From Symsagittifera roscoffensis (lineage: Eukaryota; Xenacoelomorpha; Acoela; Convolutidae), in contig NC_087062.1 of NCBI RefSeq assembly GCF_963678635.1, positions 28,172,833-28,236,832 on the forward strand: a stretch of 64,000 bases of DNA, read 5' to 3'. The translations under genes were made by a program, and so were the position numbers. How positions within the stretch are numbered: position 1 is the stretch's first letter; each line of letters begins with the position of its first letter. The notes under the pieces were generated by a model. The model saw only the letters and a list, made by a program, of their open reading frames with translations. It was not told the origin of the DNA and did not search any database. Below, one piece after another: positions 51,901 through 57,164 of the stretch.

Positions 51901-54900
51901 AAACGGATAAAAATACCAAAGGTACCATTTAGGTAAAGATTCAATCGAAGCTCCTCCCATAATTTCTATCTTCGGAAGAAATTTAGCAAGCTATTCCTGT
52001 AGTCGATGGAACATTATAACTCATTAATACTTTGCTGTGCCCCTAATCACGGAGGCCTGCTCAATACGAATACTTACTATGATAGCAGTAGCAATGGAGG
52101 GATGTGGAACAACGTTTTTTTTAGGTAACCAAAATCCGCAATTGCTTCCGGTGTCCAAAAGAAGTTCCCCAGCTCACCTGTCATTAAACGAAAACCAGCA
52201 GCTTCAACTAACTAGTCACAGTAGGAACAATTTTGGCTCCTCGCCGACGGCACAGACCTCGCAATCTTCCCTAGGAGCATGCAAGACTCTGCAAGATGTG
52301 GCTTCTCTCGAGGTACTGCATAATGTTTTCTTAGACATCTTTTTGAACTTTTTCTAGCAACTCTCATAGTCTTTTCAATATTGATTAATAAAACATGGCA
52401 CGGCTCAAACTCAGTTTGTGTAGTATCATCAGCAGCCGAGTGCGACTCTGGTTCCGCCTACCATCATCCAGACTGCGGCCACCCCTCCCAGCTTGTTCCA
52501 GTCAGTTATGTCCGATCTGGACACAGACTTGGACGCCTTCTGTGTACATTTGGTATGTGTGTTGAAATAACCTATAAATTTTACACATCTATATCGATAA
52601 AACCTTAATATTGAAAAAATCAAATGTAAAATCAAATATACCTACTACTCGCATTGAATTTTTCCAAGTCACCATAGAATATTGAATCATAAAAGAAAGT
52701 ATCAATATCTGTAGAAATGTTCATACAAGATTGACAAAGCCACATCATGAAGCCACAAAAATTTACTTTTGGATTTTAAAGGATTGCCTTATTAAATAAA
52801 ATACACAGATTATTCGAATATTAAAGTAAGTAATTGATTGAAGGTCGGTTCAATATAAAAGCAGAATTTGTATAAGCGGAATTGGTTTGGTCTTTCAGAA
52901 TACTGACTATGAATCTACGCCATGCAAGACATCGTGTATGTCAGAGGGAAGGTCCTGGCTGTCAGTGCCCGAGGAGCGTCGCGGATCATCCCCTCGGGTC
53001 ACAGTCATGTGCAGACCATACTCGGCTGACTACGAGAACACTTACACTCGTGAGTTTCATGTTTTTGAAAATAATCTTCAAATGTTCTTATTCGAGCTAA
53101 TATGAATTACACAGAAATATGGCCAAAAAATAATCACGTGATGTGTGATAAAAAGTGCCTAGATGAATCAAAAAGCTAATTTTGAAGAGCGTTACTGGCT
53201 ACTGACTTGAGTATTCTACTAATGTACCTATTGTTTGATTTGCTTTACAACTTCAAAACTTTTTCTTCCGATCGCGAAGCGCGAAAAAAGTTTGCATTCA
53301 GATTTTTATTTCTCGTTTACTTTTTTTCCTGGCAAAATAGGTACGACAAACAAAAGTCAAATGGGCTGGAAATATATATAGATTTAAATCCTATCAGTGG
53401 TTATTCGATCGAAAATCAGAACATTACAGTAAACTTTTTCAGTCTCAGAAAATACGGTATAATAATTTGGTTTCTAATTTTAATTTGCAAAACATTTGTT
53501 TTTAGTTTAATTTTTGAGGAAAATTGTTGTCCAAATCGCCAATTTACTATGCAAGTTCTAGGCTTTTTTCGATATTGTCTCATCACAACAAAAACCGACG
53601 CCGCAACATAAAAACATCAAGCGGTTATCCTTGTTTCTTTCTTAGTTTATTTCAATAGCAACCGGCCATTCTCTTTTAAAATTGTGATCAAAATATTGTA
53701 CCCCAAAAAACGGGTACCACAAGTAAAATCAAATGGGGTCGAGTGACATACCTGCACGCACTGACAAAAATGGATTAGGATCAATTTTAGTTGGGAAAAA
53801 GTTCTAGACTCAGTTGAGATCGATTTTAGCATGAAAAAAGTACAAAGATTTAAAAAGAAAGTTAATTTAAAATTAATTTAAATTGGTCTTAAATTTCAGG
53901 TAAAAACCGATCCAAATCGAACTTAAATCCATTTTGTTGTCTTAATTTGTTTTTTTTTATGTTAGGGGGATTAAACGGATTCAAGTCAATCCATCAATTT
54001 CATCAATTTTGAGTCATCAATCGAATTTATTTCATCAGTTTTGAGTTTGTGTTGCATTTATTCATTGCCCATCAATTTTCGTTTTACATCTATAGCGTAT
54101 GGTAGCATAAAAAAACTAATAGTTTTTAAATTATCAGTAACACTCTATACCTTGCAGATTTTGAGCTAGAAAATTGGATCTACATGGCCCTTTTTTTGTT
54201 GCATACGTTTTGCCCAAAATTTGATACACATTGATGATTTTCTATGACTTGATTGCCTTAACTTGAGCTCAAAGTCTGATTTGTGAGACAACATTTTCCT
54301 AATTTATAATATACGTTTTTGTCCAAAAGTTGATTTACGTTGATGAAATTCTCTGATTCCATGGACTGTTTTTGAGACCAAAAACTGATTTTTATGAAAA
54401 CTGTTTCTTTATTTGTTACATAGGTTTTCGCCGAATAACAGATTTACATTAATGGTTTTATATGTTTTCATTGCTTGTTTTTGATTTGTTACATAGATTT
54501 TTGCCCAAAAGCTGTTTTACATGTTAGTTGACATGTTAGTTGACTTTGTCAAGATTTCTTTTTATCTGGTATGTGTGTTCTTATTTGAAAAAAGGATAAA
54601 ATTTAAAAATGTATTTTTAGGCAAAATTGATCAAGGTTTTTTAAATGATGGGTTTAAATGAATTTTAGTAAGATTCGGATGAAATTAGAGGTAAGATTCG
54701 GATGAATTTTTTAGACACTTGAATCGGTCCAAAATATTTGGAAAATATTGATTTAAATTGATTTAAAATTCACTTCATTTTGGAAAGTGTACGTTCTTAA
54801 TCAATTTGAATCAATTTAAAATCAATCTAAATCAATCCAAAGCCTTTTCCGCGGTGATTCAATCGAATATCGAAATTGATTAAAAACATTTTTTGAATAT

Positions 54901-56331
54901 CGAATATCAAAACTGAACATTTAATTTTTTTCAGGTCCTCCAAACAACAACAATTCAAAGCCGGCAAATAGAAAAACATCTGTTTCAATTAGCAACAACA
55001 GGAACTGCAGGAAGAGCTCGATGGTTTCGCAGACGACCAACTCTAACTTGTGCAGACTACTATACGACTACCACTTGGAGAGCCACAACAACAACAACAG
55101 CAACTCCAACTCGTCATATCAGATCACATACAAATTGCCACCAGCCGTTGAAAAGTGAAAAAAACTTAACAATTATTGCAGGAAAAAAACAATAATTTAC
55201 ACAATTAGTCACGCTCAAAAAACAAAAACATATTATTCATTATAGAAAAAAGAGAAAGTATGAATGAGTTAATAGCATGCCTTTTTCGCAAAAACCTATC
55301 ATATTGCGAGCTCTGACATTGAAATTTTAAAAAAAATCATATTTTATTGCTTTTTCCAGGCGTCTTTCGTTTGCAATGAAGCAACAGATTAAATCGATGA
55401 GCATACCGCGTCCCAGCACCATATCATACGCATCATCCACCTGCTCCTCAGTGCCCCCCTCTCTCCCCCTCGCCAGGGACGGAAACCCACTAAATCTGGT
55501 GGATACCCGACGCGCCTCTTTCTCCCCGAGAGGAGAGGGCGGGTTGGTCGGCGGAGGAGGTCATTTTAGAGGTAGCAAGACTTCGAGTTCCACCGGAGAA
55601 TCCAAGAATGTCTCGGACGGGATCCAGCCGATGTTGGTGGCTCCTCCGGAGCTGGTCGCTCATTTGGAGAGAACCCAAATGAAAACGGTTTCTGGCTCTC
55701 TGGTTACTGTTATCCAAGACTGAATTTCAAATTTCTTTATTAAATTTTCAGTATACAAACTTATTTAAAAGTAATGATAAAATATAATTCTCACTGCTCT
55801 AAAAATAATTGCTTTTTTTAAATTAGCTCATTTTTTCATTTTTGAAATAGTTTCCAAACATTTTTTCAACCAATTGGTCAGCAATTTCACATCTCAGTCA
55901 CCTGTTTCAGAGGATGAAGACAGTTACGTACAAGTTGTCTCGATTGCATCCCTGCTTCCAGGAGAGGGAACAGTACTCGCTCTACGCATTCGCACCAGAA
56001 AATAGGTGAGTAATCAGCCTCTCAGCCCAGATGTGTATGAGTCTGATATTTCCAGCCATCTTTGTTTTGGGCCGCTGATAAAATATTAAGGGACAATCGA
56101 TACAAAATCGACCACAAAATAAAAACACTCTGTTTTTGATGCCTGTATATTTTGTTCTGTTATCAGTTTTGAAGTCAGTTTTATCTGATTTCATTGTCAT
56201 ATTGCAGGTTTCGGAGACAGATGCAGCGCATAATTGGCTACAACTGGTTCGACTACACTATCTTAGTTTTCATTCTGGCCAACTGCTGTGCCATGGCATT
56301 AGAGAGACCTACTCTAGCTCCAGATGACCCA
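12626..56331 (+). CDS. Cav3 (T-type) calcium channel alpha1, 5' part of gene
   Basis: Whole-gene entry; exons are listed separately. The product is the pore-forming alpha1 subunit of a low-voltage-activated calcium channel in the plasma membrane. The exon chain gives 1,648 residues from the start Met through IIIS1, and phases agree at every junction. Family evidence: S4 of repeat I ([14 protein letters not shown]), S4 of repeat II ([15 protein letters not shown]), pore motifs ISLEGW and TQEAW, and S6 motifs [16 protein letters not shown] and [19 protein letters not shown]. All are closer to Cav3 than to Cav1/Cav2, NALCN or Nav. No AID-type beta-subunit motif was seen in the I-II linker, as expected for Cav3. 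Introns range from about 0.1 to 5.2 kb and are full of repeats. The 3' half of the gene is outside the window. A CACNA1G/H/I-type gene is likely; I assign no symbol because invertebrates usually have one pro-orthologue. Confidence 0.93.
13191..13955. mobile_element. MITE-like element with inverted ends
   Basis: The left end reads AAAAACTGCTTATCATACAA and the right end, read in reverse complement, AAAAACGCTTGTCATACAAC. Each end is followed by further subrepeats of a CATACAATTTCATAC type, so the inverted arms are roughly 60 bp and imperfect. There is no coding capacity. A short hairpin-like relative lies at 57059-57164. Confidence 0.55.
14245..14495 (+). mobile_element. family A repeat, internally deleted copy
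   Basis: Starts with AAGACTGCTCGTAT and joins directly to the central TATCGCGCGTTAATT segment, then runs to the ATATCGAAAGTCGGAAC end. The 5' hairpin and the left half of the element are missing. Confidence 0.8.
15175..15214. repeat. GGTACTAAT minisatellite
   Basis: Four to five tandem, slightly varied copies of a 9-nt unit (GGTACTAAT). Confidence 0.8.
16264..16366 (+). CDS. Cav3 exon 2: IS1
   Basis: Encodes about residues 124-157: [20 protein letters not shown] followed by [10 protein letters not shown]. It matches the Cav3 IS1 signature [20 protein letters not shown] and the following CED turn. There are two acceptors 7 nt apart (TTTTCAG at 16256 and ACTCAG at 16263). Only the second is in phase with the strong GTAAAA donor of exon 1. 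The donor is CCAGGAG|GTCAGT. Confidence 0.93.
16560..16709 (+). CDS. Cav3 exon 3: IS2-IS3
   Basis: Encodes residues 158-207: [20 protein letters not shown] and the following [20 protein letters not shown], then LDAFIVFS. This aligns with [20 protein letters not shown] and DTWNRLDFFIVI of vertebrate Cav3. It carries the S2 Glu and S3 Asp charge-transfer residues (VEM, LDAF). Acceptor TTTGCTCAG|G; donor TCAAG|GTCAGC. Confidence 0.93.
16710..19759 (+). other. intron 3 with a local duplication
   Basis: About 3 kb of AT-rich intron. It contains a scrap of a family A end (about 18305-18360) and a diverged tandem duplication (18987-19385). No other gene recognised. Confidence 0.7.
18987..19385. repeat. 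diverged tandem duplication, unit about 205 bp
   Basis: Two consecutive segments (about 18987-19178 and 19194-19385) share an ordered set of landmarks: ATTATCGATCAAGC, a GATGAAG block, TGACTTCTAT, CAGAAAT-ATTTG and CAGTTATACT. They are clearly related but strongly diverged. Confidence 0.7.
19760..19857 (+). CDS. Cav3 exon 4: IS4 voltage sensor
   Basis: Encodes residues 208-240: [20 protein letters not shown] and on to [12 protein letters not shown]. The S4 arginine ladder is intact and essentially identical to vertebrate Cav3 ([19 protein letters not shown]). Acceptor CTATTTCAG; donor CCAA|GTAAGT. The junction codon with the next exon gives the conserved Ser. Confidence 0.95.
20480..22015 (+). 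pseudogene. decayed non-LTR (LINE) reverse transcriptase
   Basis: Broken frames on the + strand spell the ordered landmarks of a LINE reverse transcriptase. These are [15 protein letters not shown] (about 20540), an HGFRKAHST-like motif (about 20710), [15 protein letters not shown] (from 20811) with the catalytic Asp, and a FADDAKI box (21070-21090) in a different frame. A lysine-rich tail region follows to about 21750. A TTGCGGGCTTAACTC...TTATTATG stretch near 21980-22010 looks like a LINE 3' end. Multiple stops and frameshifts mean it is inactive. The clade (Jockey/CR1-like) is a guess. It sits in sense orientation in intron 4 of Cav3. Confidence 0.8.
22020..22620. other. unassigned segment with longish open frames
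   Basis: Directly after the LINE 3' end, the minus strand is open for about 80 codons (21967-22212) and the plus strand for about 64 (22252-22446). Neither resembles a protein I know. It could be the remnant of a second mobile element; the end of intron 4 follows. Confidence 0.35.
22627..22801 (+). CDS. Cav3 exon 5: IS4-S5 linker and IS5
   Basis: Encodes residues 241-298: [20 protein letters not shown], then [20 protein letters not shown] and [10 protein letters not shown]. It is nearly identical to vertebrate Cav3 ([20 protein letters not shown]). It also carries the first Cys of the repeat I extracellular loop. Acceptor TCTTTAG; donor GTCAC|GTGAGT. Confidence 0.95.
22802..26187 (+). other. 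intron 5
   Basis: About 3.4 kb. It contains a full-length family A repeat (24842-25368). A short protein-like stretch on the minus strand near 23440-23660 (Lys/Trp-rich) may be a LINE scrap but is not assignable. Confidence 0.65.
24842..25368 (+). mobile_element. family A repeat, full-length reference copy
   Basis: A roughly 527-bp non-coding element. The left end is CAAGACTGCTCGTATCAGGG with a hairpin TCAGGGCGAAGCCCTGA, then GTTCCGACTGCC. A central hairpin of TTAATAGCGCGA and TCGCGCGTTAA arms is at 25113-25142. The right end holds the hairpin ACTTTCGTATCGAAAGT (25344-25360) and finishes GTCGGAAC. GTTCCGACT near the left end and AGTCGGAAC at the right end form a short inverted repeat. It recurs at least nine times in this window in both orientations. 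Class unknown; probably a non-autonomous DNA element. Confidence 0.85.
26188..26333 (+). CDS. Cav3 exon 6: repeat I extracellular loop, part 1
   Basis: Encodes residues 299-347 of the IS5-P loop: [37 protein letters not shown] and [11 protein letters not shown]. It is Cys-, Tyr- and aromatic-rich, as in the vertebrate Cav3 loop (PFICSQPRENGMRSC...). The loop diverges quickly between species, so this call rests on phase agreement at both ends, the acceptor CTGTTTAG, local GC rise and cysteine spacing. The donor ATTCG|GTTACT is weak. Confidence 0.82.
27279..27436 (+). CDS. Cav3 exon 7: repeat I loop to start of P-loop
   Basis: Encodes residues 348-400: [37 protein letters not shown], then [16 protein letters not shown]. 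This matches vertebrate [20 protein letters not shown] and WIAIFQ. Acceptor TTTTTCCAG; donor CAG|GTATCA. Confidence 0.94.
27655..27747 (+). CDS. Cav3 exon 8: repeat I selectivity filter
   Basis: Encodes residues 401-431: [20 protein letters not shown] then [11 protein letters not shown]. The filter Glu is in LEGW, as in vertebrate ITLEGWVDIMYFV. It includes the start of IS6. The exon is phase 0 at both ends; acceptor TTACAG, donor GTG|GTAACT. Confidence 0.95.
27911..28118 (+). CDS. Cav3 exon 9: IS6 and proximal I-II linker
   Basis: Encodes residues 432-500: [40 protein letters not shown] and on to [12 protein letters not shown]. It matches [20 protein letters not shown] and the CYEELLKYL start of the Cav3 I-II gating brake. 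An alternative acceptor two to three nt downstream would drop one Ile; S6 length favours 27911. Donor CATAG|GTATGA. Confidence 0.94.
28237..28262 (+). CDS. possible 26-nt microexon in the gating brake
   Basis: Read in the phase left by exon 9, this would add AQYKKLYAR directly after CYDEIVALI, a basic helix like the gating brake of Cav3 channels. The acceptor would be ACATAG and the donor GCTCG|GTTTTA. It would require exon 10 to start at 28444 (GCAG|A) instead of 28404. A stronger pyrimidine-rich acceptor lies 13 nt upstream (28223) but gives a different frame. Transcript data are needed; the direct 28118-to-28404 join is equally consistent. Confidence 0.35.
28259..28392. repeat. tandem duplication of 66 bp
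   Basis: The 66-bp segment 28259-28324 is repeated almost perfectly at 28327-28392 (period 68), starting with TCGGTTTTAGAATTTTCC. Near-identity implies a recent duplication. It lies between Cav3 exon 9 and the I-II linker exon and duplicates a TTTTAG acceptor-like motif. Confidence 0.95.
28404..29089 (+). CDS. Cav3 exon 10: I-II linker
   Basis: Encodes about residues 501-729 of the cytoplasmic linker between repeats I and II. It starts in phase after the acceptor CTAAGCAG. A basic amphipathic stretch ([20 protein letters not shown]) resembles the Cav3 gating-brake helix YILRKAARRLAQ. Then follow a Cys cluster ([23 protein letters not shown]) and a Ser/Pro-rich region with possible phosphorylation motifs (KRSGS). 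The frame is open for over 220 codons with clearly coding composition. Donor CCAAG|GTCAGC. The start could also be 28444. Confidence 0.85.
29485..29855 (+). mobile_element. family A repeat, diverged copy
   Basis: Recognisable by CAAGACTTTTCGTATCAAGA...CCTGAATGTTCCGACTGC at the left, a CCACACGCTATGTAAAG segment in the middle and AAAAAGTCGAAGTTTCTCCGA at the right. Central hairpin sequence is lost. Confidence 0.65.
29874..30412 (+). mobile_element. family A repeat, full-length copy
   Basis: AAGACTGCTCGTATCAGGGC... through CACACGCCATATAAAG and the GCGCGAATTATATCGCGCG hairpin to TTTCGTATCGAAATTCGGAAC. Same orientation as the next copy; the two are separated by about 85 bp. Confidence 0.9.
30499..31030 (+). 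mobile_element. family A repeat, full-length copy
   Basis: Both ends intact (CAAGACTGCTCGTATCAGGG and TATCGAAAGTCGGAAC), as well as all three hairpins. Confidence 0.92.
32292..32827 (-). mobile_element. family A repeat, full-length copy, reverse
   Basis: Begins GTTCCGACTTTCGATACGAA and ends GATACGAGCAGTCTTGTT. It contains the central CGCGCGATATATTTCGCGC hairpin. It is the inverted partner of the copies at 29.9 and 30.5 kb. Confidence 0.92.
33792..34050 (+). CDS. Cav3 exon 11: I-II linker, part 2
   Basis: Encodes about residues 730-815: [20 protein letters not shown], continuing through an acidic and Ser-rich part to [18 protein letters not shown]. It is hydrophilic, Asn/His/Glu-rich and has no known domain, as expected for this fast-evolving linker. 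Support: acceptor GTCTTTAG, an open frame of 86 codons, and phases that match exon 10 (0) and exon 12 (1). Donor AAAAC|GTTAGA is weak. A long frame on the opposite strand here is judged to be a shadow. Confidence 0.75.
34200..34268 (+). CDS. Cav3 exon 12: end of I-II linker, GC donor
   Basis: Encodes about residues 816-838: [22 protein letters not shown]-type sequence just before IIS1. The donor is AAAAAG|GCAAGT, a textbook GC-AG intron donor. With it the junction codon becomes Ala and the frame continues into [10 protein letters not shown]. Other frames of this exon are either closed or do not fit the next exon. Confidence 0.78.
34506..34612 (+). CDS. Cav3 exon 13: IIS1
   Basis: Encodes about residues 839-874: [20 protein letters not shown] then [15 protein letters not shown]. 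It aligns with [32 protein letters not shown] of vertebrate Cav3. Acceptor TATTTTAG; donor CAG|GTCAGT. Confidence 0.93.
34835..34986 (+). CDS. Cav3 exon 14: IIS2-IIS3
   Basis: Encodes residues 875-924: [50 protein letters not shown]. It contains the S2 Glu (ALEML) and S3 Asp (LFDGF) as in Cav3. Acceptor TTTTTAG; donor ATCAG|GTGTCA. Confidence 0.94.
35426..35644 (+). CDS. Cav3 exon 15: IIS4-IIS5
   Basis: Encodes residues 925-997. A Gly/Ser-rich S3-S4 loop ([18 protein letters not shown]) is longer than the vertebrate one. S4 follows ([20 protein letters not shown]), then the S4-S5 linker and S5 ([20 protein letters not shown]). The positive ladder is intact. Acceptor TTGTAG; donor TTTAG|GTCAGT. 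The minus-strand frame over this exon is a shadow of its GC-rich codons. Confidence 0.95.
35910..36030 (+). CDS. Cav3 exon 16: end of IIS5 and turret
   Basis: Encodes residues 998-1038: [40 protein letters not shown]. It matches [12 protein letters not shown]...[17 protein letters not shown]. The turret is short with three cysteines. Mollusc Cav3 genes are known to have alternative turret exons here; no second turret copy was found in the next intron. Phase 0 at its donor CAG|GTCAGT, feeding either pore exon. Confidence 0.95.
36504..36656 (+). CDS. Cav3 exon 17a: alternative pore-IIS6 (divergent)
   Basis: Encodes 51 residues: [51 protein letters not shown]. It covers the P-helix, selectivity filter (TGEEW, filter Glu conserved) and IIS6. 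It is intact, phase 0-0, with acceptor CCGTGTAG and donor GAG|GTAAAA. About 24 of 51 positions match exon 17b. It differs from the Cav3 norm at the filter (TGEEW rather than TQEDW), in the P-S6 segment and in S6 (Gln replaces the conserved Phe in NYILFNLL). Including both copies in one mRNA would stay in frame but duplicate the pore, so mutually exclusive use is inferred. A C-rich tract follows the donor. Confidence 0.85.
36663..36690 (+). promoter_or_regulatory. C-rich tract after exon 17a donor
   Basis: CTCCCCAAACCCTCTCCCCC follows the donor within a few nt, in an otherwise AT-rich intron. A longer tract sits at the same place after exon 17b. Binding of PCBP/hnRNP K- or PTB-type splice regulators is an inference. 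Confidence 0.4.
38455..39490. repeat. 181-bp tandem array with acceptor-like motifs
   Basis: Five units start with GCACAGAACCTGCAA at 38585, 38768, 38949, 39130 and 39311 (spacing 183, then 181 each). They are preceded by truncated units from about 38455. Units are almost identical, so the array is young. Each unit contains TATCAATCTTTTTCAGTAGA, a pyrimidine tract plus CAG that looks like a 3' splice site. It lies in the intron between the duplicated Cav3 pore exons. Confidence 0.95.
40890..41045 (+). CDS. Cav3 exon 17b: canonical pore-IIS6
   Basis: Encodes 52 residues: [52 protein letters not shown]. It closely matches vertebrate ILTQEDWNKVLYNGM and the [21 protein letters not shown]6, so this is the ancestral-type exon. 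The filter is TQEAW, with the filter Glu kept and the adjacent Asp replaced by Ala. Phase 0-0, interchangeable with exon 17a. Acceptor CTGCTGCAG; donor GAT|GTAAGT, followed by a long C-rich tract. Confidence 0.94.
41052..41125 (+). promoter_or_regulatory. C-rich pyrimidine tract after exon 17b donor
   Basis: About 70 nt dominated by CCCTCCCTCC / CCCCCTC runs begin a few nt after the donor, sharply different from the AT-rich surroundings. It parallels the tract after exon 17a. A role in alternative splicing is inferred only. Confidence 0.45.
42211..42420. repeat. long inverted repeat, 78-bp arms
   Basis: Left arm 42211-42288 and right arm 42342-42420 are imperfect reverse complements with a 53-nt spacer. 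Shared core: GTCTGCTTACTGACGA...AGGAATA.GCGGTTGTCTAAATAC. It could be a MITE, and as RNA it would form a stable intronic hairpin. Confidence 0.9.
44227..44262 (+). CDS. Cav3 exon 18: 36-nt microexon, II-III linker
   Basis: Encodes 12 residues ([12 protein letters not shown]), phase 0-0, between acceptor TTTCGCAG and donor GTT|GTAAGC. It fits immediately after the IIS6 end VEGFSND and before exon 19. It is short and could be a chance match; being a multiple of three it may be a cassette microexon. Confidence 0.5.
45541..46000 (+). mobile_element. family A repeat, diverged copy
   Basis: GAGACTGCTCGAATCATGGC at the left, CCCCACACGCTATGTAAATC and AAGACGGATTAAC in the middle, and CTGAGAAACTTTAAA near the right. 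Old and heavily mutated. Confidence 0.6.
46600..46885 (-). mobile_element. family A repeat, diverged reverse copy
   Basis: Contains GATTTGGGATAAGTAACGCG, GATTTAATCCGTCCTTAAAA and ends GGCTTCGCCTTGATGCGAGC then TGTCTTGTT, the reverse of the family A left end. Confidence 0.6.
47507..47689 (+). other. unidentified coding-like fragment
   Basis: Open for about 60 codons, ending in TAA after [15 protein letters not shown]. The composition ([20 protein letters not shown]) looks protein-like rather than random. It faintly recalls transposon-associated proteins with PxxTxEDLxxxE C-termini, but I cannot assign it. No splice fit to Cav3 was found. The opposite strand is also open. Confidence 0.3.
48298..48540 (+). 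mobile_element. tRNA-derived SINE-like sequence
   Basis: The first about 65 nt contain an A-box (TGGTGAAGTGG) and a B-box (ACGTTCGAGGC) with tRNA spacing and a rough anticodon arm. About 170 nt of unrelated tail follow, including an internal GATCCGTTGCTC repeat. This is the usual SINE layout. It does not fold as a good tRNA. Only one copy was noticed here. Confidence 0.6.
49418..49726 (+). CDS. Cav3 exon 19: II-III linker
   Basis: Encodes about residues 1103-1205: [20 protein letters not shown] and on, basic and Ser-rich, no known domain. Acceptor TTTGTCAG. Two donors keep the same phase: GGG|GTAGGT (49726, used here) and AAAAAG|GTTTCA (49672). So an 18-codon difference by alternative donor is possible. 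Coding composition is clear through about 49670 and less so after. Confidence 0.78.
49727..51650 (+). other. intron, nothing recognised
   Basis: AT-rich. It contains a short tandem TTCTTTCTTTTAAAACC (51287-51322) and possible scraps of family A ends near 50770 and 51425. No gene. Confidence 0.65.
51651..51738 (+). CDS. Cav3 exon 20: II-III linker
   Basis: Encodes about residues 1206-1234: [20 protein letters not shown] and KEEFEEAEK. Acceptor ATCTTTCAG. The donor AAAAAA|GTTTGT is weak but gives the phase the next exon needs; the next GT (51743) does not. Confidence 0.7.
52125..52312 (+). CDS. Cav3 exon 21: II-III linker
   Basis: Encodes about residues 1235-1297: [20 protein letters not shown] and on to [11 protein letters not shown]. 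Gln/Ser/Asn-rich and disordered. Acceptor TTTTTTTTAG; donor GAG|GTACTG. Confidence 0.78.
52433..52552 (+). CDS. Cav3 exon 22: II-III linker
   Basis: Encodes 40 residues: [20 protein letters not shown] then [20 protein letters not shown]. Phase 0-0. Acceptor ATCATCAG (a second CAG three nt later would drop one Gln); donor TTG|GTATGT. Confidence 0.75.
52899..53049 (+). CDS. Cav3 exon 23: II-III linker
   Basis: Encodes about residues 1338-1387: [20 protein letters not shown] then [20 protein letters not shown]. Acceptor GTCTTTCAG; strong donor ACTC|GTGAGT. Local GC content is well above the introns. Confidence 0.8.
53050..54934 (+). other. intron with degenerate tandem repeats
   Basis: 1.9 kb. 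The part at about 54190-54530 consists of diverged units of roughly 120-130 bp built on TTTTTGCCCAAAAGTTGATTTACATTGATG. A 134-codon open frame at 53207-53608 is AT-rich, hydrophobic and matches nothing. Confidence 0.6.
54190..54530. repeat. diverged tandem repeat, unit about 125 bp
   Basis: Three to four imperfect units, each containing a variant of GTTTTTGCCCAAAAGTTGATTTAC followed by an ATTGATG..TTCTATGA-type stretch. Confidence 0.6.
54935..55154 (+). CDS. Cav3 exon 24: Asn-rich II-III linker
   Basis: Encodes about residues 1388-1460. It opens with [20 protein letters not shown] and has a later Asn/Ser run ([18 protein letters not shown]), largely AAC codons. Acceptor TTTTTTCAG. The donor GAAAA|GTGAAA lies inside what would otherwise be a stop, and its phase (2) matches exon 25. 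Confidence 0.78.
55360..55702 (+). CDS. Cav3 exon 25: II-III linker
   Basis: Encodes about residues 1461-1575: [20 protein letters not shown] and on, Ser/Pro/Gly-rich, ending near [20 protein letters not shown]. Acceptor TTTTTCCAG. The donor CTG|GTTACT gives phase 0 for exon 26; ACG|GTTTCT 15 nt upstream would too. The overlapping minus-strand frame is a shadow. Confidence 0.8.
55911..56005 (+). CDS. Cav3 exon 26: pre-IIIS1
   Basis: Encodes about residues 1576-1606: [20 protein letters not shown] then [11 protein letters not shown]. It aligns with [20 protein letters not shown] of vertebrate Cav3, the conserved segment leading into IIIS1. Acceptor CTGTTTCAG; donor AATAG|GTGAGT. Confidence 0.92.
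56208..56331 (+). CDS. Cav3 exon 27: IIIS1, last exon in window
   Basis: Encodes residues 1607-1648: [41 protein letters not shown]. It matches [20 protein letters not shown] and LNCITIAMERPKIDP. Acceptor ATTGCAG; donor CCA|GTTAGT. The gene continues to the right of the window. Confidence 0.95.
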
Positions 56332-56574
56332 GTTAGTAGCATTTTGTGTGTTCTGATAGTTTGTTCACGAAAAAAAGAACGAATATACAAAATTATAGTC
56401 TTCTCACTTGTTGCTTTACTTTGTTGGTAGTTAGTATTTTTTGTCCTGAGTTTTTCCCTTCAAAAACAAGTACAAAAATAGTTGATTCTGGTCATTTCAC
56501 CTTGATCGCTCAATAGGATGCAAAGTAGTTTCGCTGACAGATAGCAGGATGAAAAAAGTTATAAAAGATGAAAA

Positions 56575-56632
56575 AAACCTAGCAACCTAGCAAAACTAGC
56601 AAACCTAGCAAAACCTAGCCGAATAAAACCTA
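56575..56632. repeat. CCTAGCAAA short tandem repeat
   Basis: Five or six imperfect copies of CCTAGCAAAA in a row. Confidence 0.8.
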
Positions 56633-57058
56633 GTGACCTCCATAAACCGAAAGTGCTAATGATAGAATTCCATATACTAAGTCAATGAAAAATGCCTTCA
56701 TGAACTAAGTCTGAAAACGTCTATTTCTTTTGTATGGCAAGTTTATGCCTAATTCCTTAAAAATTCAATTTTTAAAAATAATCATCTTTGAAAACTTATA
56801 CCAAAAATTAAAAATTTTATACTTTCATTATACGATATGCGTAAGACCACTCTGAGACAATCAGGTCAATTTCATTGCACTGTAAATGCAAGACAGGCAA
56901 ACTTCTGGTGAATCTAGTTTTGAATAAACCAAGGTTTTGGTCACTTGTGTTCGGTTAGGAATACAACAAAAAAATTTTTTAAAAGAATTAACTTGAAAAA
57001 ACAATTTAAAAAAACTTGGCATAGGGGAAAATTTTAGTGATACTTTTTCCATATATGA

Positions 57059-57164
57059 AAAACAACTAATCATATAATTTCATGAGACTTTGTGCACTGA
57101 TGGAATTTCATGAAAAGTGCTTGATTCGTATTTTTCCATAAATGAAAAGTGTATGATTAGCGTT
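57059..57164. mobile_element. short MITE-like hairpin element
   Basis: Starts AAAAACAACTAATCATATAA and ends in the inverted form GTATGATTAGCGTTTTT. The ends resemble those of the larger element at 13191-13955, also followed by a GGTCAAGCTGGG/GGCCAACCC-like flank. Confidence 0.5.

Noticed and set aside
53207-53611. 134-codon hydrophobic frame in a linker intron
   Set aside because: AT-rich Phe/Leu/Ile/Lys composition typical of random AT-rich DNA; no motif, no splice fit.
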